43,378 nt of DNA from JAIVJN01 sp036732565 (GTDB lineage Bacteria > Acidobacteriota > Vicinamibacteria > Vicinamibacterales > UBA2999): assembly GCA_036732565.1 (NCBI GenBank), contig DAINCF010000005.1, forward strand, positions 1 through 43,378, given 5' to 3'. The notes under the pieces are model-generated. The model did no database searches. It saw only the letters and a program-made list of their open reading frames with translations, and was not told where the DNA came from. Shown here in pieces: positions 35,061 to 41,820 of the stretch. A program made the translations under genes and the position numbers. Each line of letters begins with the position of its first letter. Position 1 is the first letter of the stretch.

Positions 35061-36504
35061 AGAGGGCGAGGGCTTCGTCACCGCCATCACGCCTCAGTCC
35101 GAAGACTTCTCCCGCTGGTACATCGACGTCGTCCGCAAGGCCGAACTGGCGGACTACTCGCCGGTCAAGGGCTTCATGGTGATTCGCCCCTATGGCTACG
35201 CCATCTGGGAGCTGATGCAGCGCGAGCTGGACAACCGGATCAAGGCGACCGGCCACGTCAACGCGTACTTTCCGCTCTTGATTCCCGAGAGCCTGCTGAC
35301 GCGGGAGGCCGACCACGTGGAGGGCTTTGCGCCGCAGGTGGCGTGGGTCACGAAAGGCGGCACCGAGGAGCTCGAGGAGAAGCTGTTCATTCGGCCGACG
35401 TCCGAGACCATCATCGGCGTGATGTATCAGAAGTGGATCCAGTCGTGGCGCGATCTGCCGGTGCTGATCAATCAGTGGGCGAACGTGGTCCGCTGGGAGA
35501 AGGTCACGCGGCCGTTCCTGCGCACCACCGAGTTCCTGTGGCAGGAAGGGCACACCGCGCACGAGACGGCGGAAGAGGCGCAGGAAGAGACCTTGAAGAT
35601 CCTCGCGCTCTACAAGGACGTCGCCGAGAACGTGCTGGCGGTGCCCGTCATGGATGGCCCCAAGAGCGAGAGCGAGAAGTTCGCGGGTGCGTCGCGGACC
35701 TACTCGATCGAAGCGCTGATGGGCGACGGCCGGGCGTTGCAGGCCGGCACGTCGCACAATCTCGGACAGAATTTCGCGAAGGCGTTCGGCATCCAGTTTC
35801 AGGGGCGAGACAAGAGCCTGCAGCACGTCTGGACCACGTCATGGGGCGTGACGACGAGGCTCATCGGCGCGGTCATCATGACCCACGGCGATGACAGCGG
35901 GCTGATCCTGCCGCCGAGGATCGCGCCCTGGCAGGTGGTGATCGTACCGATTCCGCGCGGCAACTGGAAAGAGACCGTGCTACCGAAGTGCCGCGAGATT
36001 CGCGATCTGCTGGTCGCCGCCGGCCTGCGCGTGAAGCTGGACGACGACGACAGCAACACGCCCGGCTGGAAGTTCGCCGAGTACGAGATGCGCGGCGTGC
36101 CGCTGCGGCTGGAGATCGGGCCGAAGGATATCGAGAAGTCGTCGGTGTTCGCGGCGCGTCGCGACACGCGCGCGAAGCAATCGATGCCGATGGACGGGCT
36201 CGCCGCCGCGGTCACCGCCGTGCTCGATGAGATTCAGGCCGGCCTGCTCGCTCGCGCCAAGCAGTTCCGCGAGGAACACACCTCGCGCGCGAGCACGTGG
36301 GCGGAGTTCACGGCGCAGATGGAGGGACGACCTGGCTTCGTCATCGCGCCCTGGTGCGAATCCGCGCCGTGCGAGGCGGCCATCAAGGCCGAGACGCAAG
36401 CGACCATCCGCAACATCCCGTTCGGTTCGGCCACACCGACCGAGTCGTGCATCAAGTGCGACAAGCCCGCGACGGTATACGCCTGGTTCGCGAAGGCATA
36501 CTGA
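35041..36504 (+). CDS. proS: Prolyl-tRNA synthetase, archaeal/eukaryotic type
   Basis: 487 aa, the length of the short ProRS class lacking the bacterial editing insertion. Class II core: FMVIRPYGYAIWELMQRELD, motif 2 region WEKVTRPFLRTTEFLWQEGHTAH, AGTSHNLGQNFAKAFGIQFQ, then an anticodon-binding domain and a C-terminal domain with a Cys cluster (CESAPCEAA...CIKCDKP) typical of the archaeal-like type. It charges tRNA-Pro in the cytosol. ATG 35041 lies inside the 3' end of nadB (20-bp overlap). TAAACT (35008-35013) upstream could give a separate promoter. A strong terminator follows at 36605. Confidence 0.95.
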   Translation: MPTTNPEEGEGFVTAITPQSEDFSRWYIDVVRKAELADYSPVKGFMVIRPYGYAIWELMQRELDNRIKATGHVNAYFPLLIPESLLTREADHVEGFAPQVAWVTKGGTEELEEKLFIRPTSETIIGVMYQKWIQSWRDLPVLINQWANVVRWEKVTRPFLRTTEFLWQEGHTAHETAEEAQEETLKILALYKDVAENVLAVPVMDGPKSESEKFAGASRTYSIEALMGDGRALQAGTSHNLGQNFAKAFGIQFQGRDKSLQHVWTTSWGVTTRLIGAVIMTHGDDSGLILPPRIAPWQVVIVPIPRGNWKETVLPKCREIRDLLVAAGLRVKLDDDDSNTPGWKFAEYEMRGVPLRLEIGPKDIEKSSVFAARRDTRAKQSMPMDGLAAAVTAVLDEIQAGLLARAKQFREEHTSRASTWAEFTAQMEGRPGFVIAPWCESAPCEAAIKAETQATIRNIPFGSATPTESCIKCDKPATVYAWFAKAY

Positions 36505-36520
36505 GCACGAGTGAAATCGT

Positions 36521-36547
36521 GTAGGGCGGCTCGCGAGCCGCCCCTAC
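36521..36547 (+). repeat. Palindrome after proS
   Basis: GGGCGGCTCG (36524-36533) followed by its reverse complement CGAGCCGCCC (36534-36543) is a perfect 20-bp palindrome, flanked by GTA before and CTAC after. It is a T-to-C/A-to-G compensated variant of the 2304-2327 palindrome: both arms changed together, so pairing is kept. Confidence 0.8.
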
Positions 36548-36605
36548 GGGGACTAAAACAGATCCTACGGGGACCTGAAACAGATCCCTACGGGACACAA
36601 ACAGA
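36544..36605 (+). repeat. Three imperfect tandem repeats of 18-22 bp
   Basis: CTACGGGGACTAAAACAGATC (21 bp, from 36544), a 22-bp copy from 36565 with CTG in place of TAA-type bases, and a shorter copy CTACGGGACACAAACAGA (36588-36605). Each begins with the CTACGGG that ends the preceding palindrome, suggesting the array grew from the palindrome's edge. Confidence 0.75.
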
Positions 36606-36645
36606 AGGGCGGGTCGACCTCACGGTCGCCCGCCCTTTGTTGTTT
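36605..36645 (+). terminator. Rho-independent terminator after proS
   Basis: AAGGGCGGG-T-CGACC (36605-36619), loop TCAC, and GGTCG-CCCGCCCTT (36624-36637) pair over 14 bp with one bulged T, then TGTTGTTT. It should end the nadB-proS transcript; an A-rich stretch on its left may allow some function for the convergent ompA transcript. Confidence 0.75.
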
Positions 36646-36663
36646 GCGCCGCGCAACCGCCGC

Positions 36664-36689
36664 AGGGGCGGTTCGCGAATCGCCCTTAC
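36664..36689 (+). repeat. Degenerate palindrome containing the ompA-family stop codon
   Basis: AGGGGCGGTTCG (36664-36675) followed by CGAATCGCCCTTACT is a one-mismatch copy of the 2304-2327 element. On the minus strand it begins GTAAGGGCG, and the TAA (36688-36686) is the stop codon of the OmpA-family gene, as at 7900-7902. Confidence 0.75.
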
Positions 36690-38350
36690 TGGAGCCGCAC
36701 CGTCATCGCCGCGCGACGGTTCAGGCGGCGTGTCTCCTCGCGGGAGTTGTCGTGCTTGGGCCGCTCTTCACCGTAGCTGACGGTTGTCAGCCGGTTCGCC
36801 GGGATGCCGCGGCTGGTCAGGTAGTCGCGCACCGCGCTGGAGCGACGCTCGCCGAGCGCCAGGTTGTACTCGGTCGTGCCGATGTTGCAGGTGTGGCCTT
36901 CCACCGTGATACGCAGCTCAGGATCGGCCTGCATCGCCTTGACGGCCTCGTCGAGGATACGCGTCGCCTCGGTGCGCAGCGAGTAGCGGTCGAAGTCGAA
37001 GTGCACGTCTTCGAAGGTGTACTCCTTGCGCGGCGGCCGGACGCACTGGATGGTGATCGTGTCGCTCGCCGTGCCACCCTTGCCGTCGCTGACCGTCACG
37101 GTCACCGGCACCGAACCCTCTTGCTGCGGGCAGGTGAAGATCGTCTGACGATCCGCCGGGTTGGCGAACGTGCCGCTCGGCGCGCTCCACTTGTAGGTGA
37201 GCGTATCGCCATCCGGATCCTGCGCGTCCGCTGTCACCGTCGAGGTCTTGCCGACCTCCAGTGTGCAAGGCTCGCACCGCGCCTTGACCGTCGGCGGACG
37301 ATTCTGCGGCGCGGGTGGTGGCGCAGGCGGCGGTGGCGCCGGCGCAACGTAGATGCGGACGCCCGGGTGATAGCCGATGCGGAACTGCCAGCCGGCGCGA
37401 TCACCGAATTCACCATCCGGCAAGAACTGTCCGCGGTTCTTCGTGTCCAGACCGAAGTTGATCCCCGCGCCGGCGAAGAAACCGTTCGGCGCCTGGAACG
37501 TCACGCCGAGGTGCGCGTCCACCGGATGATCGACATCCCACGACGACGGGAGTTCGTTGCCGGGGATCTGCGTGCCGGTGAACGAGATGGTTCTGTCGAA
37601 GTAGTACTCGCCGTTGACTTCGCCCACCAGGCGCAGCGGGCTGCGGCTGGGGAAGCTCAGGCCAGCACCGTAGCGCAGGCCGTGTGTGAGATCGAAGTCG
37701 TCGGGGTTCGCGCGGAACTGGCCGCCCACGTATCCGGCCATCTCGACGATCGACGCGGTTTCGCGGCTGACGACGAGATCGACCAAGAAGTCAGGCTTGC
37801 GCGTGCCGAGGCCGTCGTCGAAGCTCGCGGACGGAACTTTCACCGCGCCGCGAATCGCAAACGCCGCCGGGCTCTGCCGCCACTGCGACGAGAGGTTCAC
37901 CTTGGCGCCGACGATCACGTCACCGAAGCCCGTCGTCCACCCTTCGCTGACGTTGGGGAAGTCGACCGGTGTGCCGCCTTCTCGCACGGGACGGCGGTCG
38001 GCGTCGATGCGCCGTTGCGCGGTGATGCCGCCGAAGATCTCCAAGCGGTCTGTCGCGCCGAACGCGAAGTTGCCGCGGAAATCACTGTTGTCCAAGAACG
38101 CTTCAGTGCGATCGAAATTCACCCGGTAGGCAGACACAGAAAATCTGCCCTTGGGAAGAACTTCGCCAGTCGGCGTAAACCAGAGCCCTGTGTCGCCGAT
38201 GGTCGTAGTGGTGGCCGGTCGCGTTTCAACAACCGGTTGGGGCTCCTGACTCTGAGCCTGAGCGCCTGACTGCTGGGCCTGTGCCGCTGCTGGAATTGCC
38301 GCCGCGGCGATGAGCACGACGCCCATGGCCAAACGACTAAGGAGACTCAT
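36686..38350 (-). CDS. OmpA-family outer-membrane protein
   Basis: About 554 aa from ATG 38350, with GGAGGT 9 nt upstream and a clear signal peptide (MSLLSRLAMGVVLIAAAAIPAAAQA). The N-terminal part (about residues 30-330) is a predicted beta-barrel with long Gly/Asn-rich loops. A Pro linker (APPPPAPPPAP) leads to a PKD-like Ig domain (NRPPTVKARCEPCTLEVG...SDGKGGTASD) and a C-terminal OmpA peptidoglycan-binding domain (VHFDFDRYSLRTEA, VEGHTCNIGTTEYNLALGERRSSAVRDYL, SYGEERP, NRRAAMTV). It likely tethers the outer membrane to peptidoglycan and may form a pore. In-frame ATG 38359 and GTG 38353 are alternative starts. Confidence 0.9.
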   Translation of the reverse strand: MSLLSRLAMGVVLIAAAAIPAAAQAQQSGAQAQSQEPQPVVETRPATTTTIGDTGLWFTPTGEVLPKGRFSVSAYRVNFDRTEAFLDNSDFRGNFAFGATDRLEIFGGITAQRRIDADRRPVREGGTPVDFPNVSEGWTTGFGDVIVGAKVNLSSQWRQSPAAFAIRGAVKVPSASFDDGLGTRKPDFLVDLVVSRETASIVEMAGYVGGQFRANPDDFDLTHGLRYGAGLSFPSRSPLRLVGEVNGEYYFDRTISFTGTQIPGNELPSSWDVDHPVDAHLGVTFQAPNGFFAGAGINFGLDTKNRGQFLPDGEFGDRAGWQFRIGYHPGVRIYVAPAPPPPAPPPAPQNRPPTVKARCEPCTLEVGKTSTVTADAQDPDGDTLTYKWSAPSGTFANPADRQTIFTCPQQEGSVPVTVTVSDGKGGTASDTITIQCVRPPRKEYTFEDVHFDFDRYSLRTEATRILDEAVKAMQADPELRITVEGHTCNIGTTEYNLALGERRSSAVRDYLTSRGIPANRLTTVSYGEERPKHDNSREETRRLNRRAAMTVRLQ

Positions 38351-38424
38351 CACGTGCATACCTCCACGCAAATGGAGCGAACCCACGTTCATCCGCGCGG
38401 CCATTCACGTCGATCGTCCTGTTT

Positions 38425-38453
38425 ATGCTACGGCTGATCTGGCCATAAGTCAA
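38425..38453 (-). promoter_or_regulatory. Sigma-70 promoter of the OmpA-family gene
   Basis: On the minus strand, TTGACT (38453-38448), a 17-bp spacer and TAGCAT (38430-38425) match five and four of six consensus bases with ideal spacing. The start would be near 38418, giving a leader of about 68 nt with GGAGGT before the start codon. This is one of the best sigma-70 promoters seen in the window. Confidence 0.7.
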
Positions 38454-38467
38454 ACAGAACAATAGCG

Positions 38468-39337
38468 TTACGCTCTCGTTTCGCCGTTTTCATCCTTCTT
38501 CTCAGAACGGCCGAAGACCCAAACCACCCCGATGCCGACCAGGTAGAGGCCGAACAATGGCCCCGCGACCAGCACCTGCGTCACCGGGCTGCCATCGGGC
38601 GTTATCAGCGCCGCCACGATCAGCATGACCAGCACCGCGTACTTGATGTTCTTCACCAGGAACCGGGCATTGAGCACGCCCAGTCGAGCTAGCACGAACA
38701 TCAAGACCGGCATCTGGAATACAAGCCCCATGCCCAGCAAGAGCTTCACGTACAGCGAGAAAACTGGGGCTACTCGAGGCATGAACGTCAGGTAGTCATT
38801 CGAAAAACTGGCGAAGAACTTCCAAGCAAATGGAAAAACGACGTAGTGGGAGAACGCGGCCCCGGAAATGAACAACGCGGATGAGCTAACCACGAACGGG
38901 ATAGCGAGCTTCTTTTCCTTGGCGTACAGGCCGGGCGCGATGAACAGCCACACCTGCCACATCAGAAACGGCGACGAAATGAGCACCCCCGTCAGCGCCG
39001 CGATCTTGATCCAGAGGAAGAACGCTTCACCAGGTTCGGTGAACACAAGTGTGTGATTCGGCACATCCGCCGCGAGCCGGGCGAACACCAGGCGGTTGAC
39101 TTGATCGACGATCGCGAAGGCGAGCACGAATCCAATCAACAACCCGATGACCGCGTGGGTGATGCGTTTACGGAGCTCGTCGAGATGCTCCAGAAACGTC
39201 ATCCGCCCATCGAGCCCCTCGTCATCATCGGGCTCTTCGGGCACATGCCCGCTGCCGGAGCTCGGGCCGGAGGGCCCGATCTCCTCGTCTGGGTTGGGAC
39301 TTGAGGGCGCCTGACCGGGGAAGGGAACGAGGGCCAT
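38468..39337 (-). CDS. tatC: Sec-independent protein translocase TatC
   Basis: 289 aa. Receptor for twin-arginine signal peptides. An acidic N-terminal extension (residues 1-45, EEPDDDEGLDG) precedes the conserved cytoplasmic motif MTFLEHLDELRKRI (46-59). Six membrane helices follow, with the conserved FxFEPGEAFF-type loop here as LVFTEPGEAFFLWIK, the first periplasmic-side residues, and TPDGSPVTQVLVAGPLFGLYLVGI near the end. A short charged C-tail closes the protein. It lies 29 bp downstream of tatA and is probably co-transcribed with it. Start ATG 39337 has only a weak ribosome-binding site. Confidence 0.95.
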   Translation of the reverse strand: MALVPFPGQAPSSPNPDEEIGPSGPSSGSGHVPEEPDDDEGLDGRMTFLEHLDELRKRITHAVIGLLIGFVLAFAIVDQVNRLVFARLAADVPNHTLVFTEPGEAFFLWIKIAALTGVLISSPFLMWQVWLFIAPGLYAKEKKLAIPFVVSSSALFISGAAFSHYVVFPFAWKFFASFSNDYLTFMPRVAPVFSLYVKLLLGMGLVFQMPVLMFVLARLGVLNARFLVKNIKYAVLVMLIVAALITPDGSPVTQVLVAGPLFGLYLVGIGVVWVFGRSEKKDENGETRA

Positions 39338-39366
39338 GAACGAAAGGCGTCCGGGCGCGATCGCCG

Positions 39367-39708
39367 CTAGCTGCGGCGATCCGTGCCGTGACCGACGGGT
39401 TCGTGCTCGGTCGACGCCGGCTCGCGCGAGACGGTTTGCCCGCTGGCGGCGTCCTCTCCACTGAACGTCTGGAGCGCCGAGTCGACGTCCGCCTCGGCAC
39501 GTCGAGACTGCGCCTTCGCAGTTTGTTCTTTTTGCTCCTCCAGCTTGATTTCCTGCTCCAGCGTGTTTTGCAGGTCGGCGGAGGCGCGCTTGAATTCGTT
39601 GAGGCTCTTACCGAGCGATTTTCCGAGCTCGGGCAGCTTGCGCGGTCCGAAAATGATGAGCGCGATCACCAAAATGATGATCAGCTCGGGCATGCCGATG
39701 GGTCCCAT
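39367..39708 (-). CDS. tatA: Twin-arginine translocase subunit TatA/TatB
   Basis: 113 aa. N-terminal membrane helix (PELIIILVIALIIFG, residues 7-21), the FGPRKLPELGKSLGKSLNEFKRA hinge and amphipathic helix (20-42), and a charged C-tail. FGPRKLPELGKSLG is the TatA-like pattern; a single gene may serve as both TatA and TatB because no second copy is adjacent. It works with TatC to export folded proteins. ATG 39708 is preceded by AGAGGAACGGAA. A 227-bp gap separates it from the divergent protease gene. Confidence 0.9.
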   Translation of the reverse strand: MGPIGMPELIIILVIALIIFGPRKLPELGKSLGKSLNEFKRASADLQNTLEQEIKLEEQKEQTAKAQSRRAEADVDSALQTFSGEDAASGQTVSREPASTEHEPVGHGTDRRS

Positions 39709-39898
39709 TTCCGTTCCTCTAGACCGCCATGCGGCCCGATAGGTGATATTTCGCGCCGGGTGGCGGTCTACTGCGCGCGGAACGCGCCAAAAAACACTGC
39801 CACCGGCCCACGCCGACCCGCGATCGTCTAAGGATCAAGATTAGAACGGGCTCAACGGCAGGTCAAGGTATTGGACCCGCCAAAATGCCCTGAAACCA

Positions 39899-39928
39899 TT
39901 GCGACGCCACGGGTTAGTCTGTTAGCAT
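39899..39928 (+). promoter_or_regulatory. Possible promoter of the processing-protease gene (leaderless)
   Basis: TTGCGA (39899-39904), an 18-bp spacer and TAGCAT (39923-39928) would start transcription at or next to ATG 39936. The same TAGCAT hexamer serves the OmpA-family promoter. There is no Shine-Dalgarno motif before the ATG. Confidence 0.4.
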
Positions 39929-39935
39929 CCAAATC

Positions 39936-41555
39936 ATGCGCAGCCTCCGATCCCTGTCCGCTGCCACCCTGGCCGTCCTCGTGTCGGCGCTCGTCGGAGG
40001 CGTGTTCGGCCGAAGTGCGCTGGCCACCGAAGATCGCGTCCCGCAGCACTATCAGAGCTTCAGTGCGGCGCTGAGCGCGATCGAGGCGAATTACGCCGAC
40101 ACCGTGCAATCGGACCGTTTGGTCTACGGCGCGATCAACGGCATGCTGCAGACGCTCGACCCGCATTCGAGCTTCATGGACCCGAAGACCTACGCGCAGA
40201 TGCGCGAGCGTCAAGAGGGTCGCTATTACGGCCTCGGCATCACCATTCAGGTCATCGACGGCGACATCACCGTCTACCGCCTGTTCGAAGGCTCGCCTGC
40301 GTACACGACGGGTATTCGCCGCGGCGACGTCATCGCGCAGATCGAGGGCGAGGAAACCAAAGGTTGGACCAGCGACGATGCGGTGCGCAAGCTGCGCGGG
40401 CCGCGCGGCACCTTCGTCAAGATCGGGATCCGCCGCAAGGGCCTCGACGACTTGATTCCGTTGCAGGTGATGCGCGACGAGATCACGATGCCGGCGGTCA
40501 CCGCGTCGTTCATGATCGACAAGGAAACCGGCTACGTGCGCGTCGACGACTTCGCGGAGCACACCGACGACGAGTTGGGCAGCTCGTTGGAAGCGCTCAC
40601 CGGCAAGGGCATGAAGCGGCTCGTGCTCGATCTGCGCAGCAATCCGGGTGGACAGTTGGATCAGGCGATCCGCATGGCGAATCGCTTCCTGACGCGCAAC
40701 CTGACCATCGTCTACACGCGCGGCCGCGTGTCGAACTCCGATCAGGATTACAAGGCGACGGAAGATGGTGACTACACCGAGATTCCGATGATCGTGCTCG
40801 TCAATCGCAACAGCGCGAGCGCATCGGAGATCGTGACGGGCGCGCTGCAGGATTACGATCGCGCGCTGGTCGTCGGCGAAACGACGTTCGGCAAGGCACT
40901 GGTGCAGTCGATCTATCGCGTGCAGGGCGCGGGCCTCGCGCTGACCACGGCGCGCTACTACACGCCGCAGGGACGACTGATTCAGCGGCCGTGGGACGGC
41001 ACGTTCGACGAGTACCTCACCTATACGCTGAAAGATCAGTCGGAGCGTCAGCACACGCCGGATCAGTTGAAGAAGACCGCCGGCGGTCGTCCCGTCTACA
41101 GCGGCGGCGGCATCGAGCCGGACAAGCGCTTCGACGGTCCGGTCGAGGGCTTCAATCCGTCGCGGTTCAGCCGCGGGCTCTACGCCCGGCAGTTATTCGG
41201 GGCGTATGCCGAGCAGTTCACCGCCGAGGGCGACACCCGACCGGGCGCGCAGGGCAAGAACCGGCGCGTCGTCACCAAGGACTTCACGGTCGACAAGGCG
41301 ATGCTCGACGAGTTCAAGAAGTTCGTTGCCGGCCGGCGGGTCACCATCGATGAGGCGGCCTGGACCAAGGACGAGGACTTCATCAAGTCGATGATCCGCT
41401 TCGAGATCGATGTGGCGCTCTTCTCGGTCGCCACGGCCCGCCAGCACCTGGTGGAAGTGGATCCGCAGTCGCGCTTCGCGCTCACGCAGTTCGGCGAGGT
41501 CCAGAAGCTGACCGAGCTCCGTCGCTCCCGCACCAGCCGCGTCGTCGGCCAGTAG
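39936..41555 (+). CDS. C-terminal processing peptidase, S41 family
   Basis: 539 aa. Signal peptide or anchor (LSAATLAVLVSALVGGVFG, residues 7-25), an N-terminal helical domain, a PDZ domain (about 95-180: YYGLGITIQV, SPAYTTGIRRGDVIAQIEGE) and the S41 catalytic core with NRNSASASEIVTGALQDYDRA (Ser in 293-297) and Lys320 in GETTFGKALVQS. It matches CtpA/Prc-like proteases, which cleave the C-termini of exported proteins in the periplasm. The C-terminal about 170 residues (after GRPVYSGGGIEPD) are helical and longer than in small CtpA proteins. The gene appears monocistronic with a leaderless-type promoter. Confidence 0.92.
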   Translation: MRSLRSLSAATLAVLVSALVGGVFGRSALATEDRVPQHYQSFSAALSAIEANYADTVQSDRLVYGAINGMLQTLDPHSSFMDPKTYAQMRERQEGRYYGLGITIQVIDGDITVYRLFEGSPAYTTGIRRGDVIAQIEGEETKGWTSDDAVRKLRGPRGTFVKIGIRRKGLDDLIPLQVMRDEITMPAVTASFMIDKETGYVRVDDFAEHTDDELGSSLEALTGKGMKRLVLDLRSNPGGQLDQAIRMANRFLTRNLTIVYTRGRVSNSDQDYKATEDGDYTEIPMIVLVNRNSASASEIVTGALQDYDRALVVGETTFGKALVQSIYRVQGAGLALTTARYYTPQGRLIQRPWDGTFDEYLTYTLKDQSERQHTPDQLKKTAGGRPVYSGGGIEPDKRFDGPVEGFNPSRFSRGLYARQLFGAYAEQFTAEGDTRPGAQGKNRRVVTKDFTVDKAMLDEFKKFVAGRRVTIDEAAWTKDEDFIKSMIRFEIDVALFSVATARQHLVEVDPQSRFALTQFGEVQKLTELRRSRTSRVVGQ

Positions 41556-41593
41556 CGCGGGCCTTCAGGCCTGCCCTGGAGCGAAAAATCGAC

Positions 41594-41673
41594 AAGGGGT
41601 CAGACCCTTCAAGAAAATTGCGGTCCTGTGGAAAACCTCTGGTAGGGCAGTAGACCCCAAAATATTGGGGTCT
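41594..41673 (+). repeat. Intergenic element with GGGGTC/GACCC palindromes before smc
   Basis: AAGGGGTC-A-GACCCTT (41594-41609, one C short of perfect) and AGACCCCAA-AATA-TTGGGGTCT (41652-41673, perfect 9-bp stem) flank the AT-richer stretch AAGAAAATTGCGGTCCTGTGG. The stretch is clearly less GC-rich than the rest of the window. The GGGGTCAGACCC motif resembles elements scattered in other Deltaproteobacteria/Acidobacteria-type genomes. The second hairpin may also end the protease transcript. Nothing else was recognised in the 265-bp gap except a short GGCC-TTCA-GGCC stem (41560-41571). Confidence 0.65.
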
Positions 41674-41820
41674 CGCTTCCCTCTTGCTACTACTGGCAGG
41701 GCTTGCTAGACTGGCCCGAACTTTTCGCCGGGCCCCTGTGAAGTGTGTCCTCCACCACACCAGTGGGCGTTCCCCGAGCACTCGGCCGGCAATGGGCCTT
41801 CAGCTGACACGCTCCACCAA

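Noticed and set aside
36644..38269. 541-codon plus-strand frame opposite the OmpA-family gene
   Set aside because: Composition is Arg/His/Val-rich without family motifs; the minus strand has signal peptide, promoter, ribosome-binding site and an OmpA domain.
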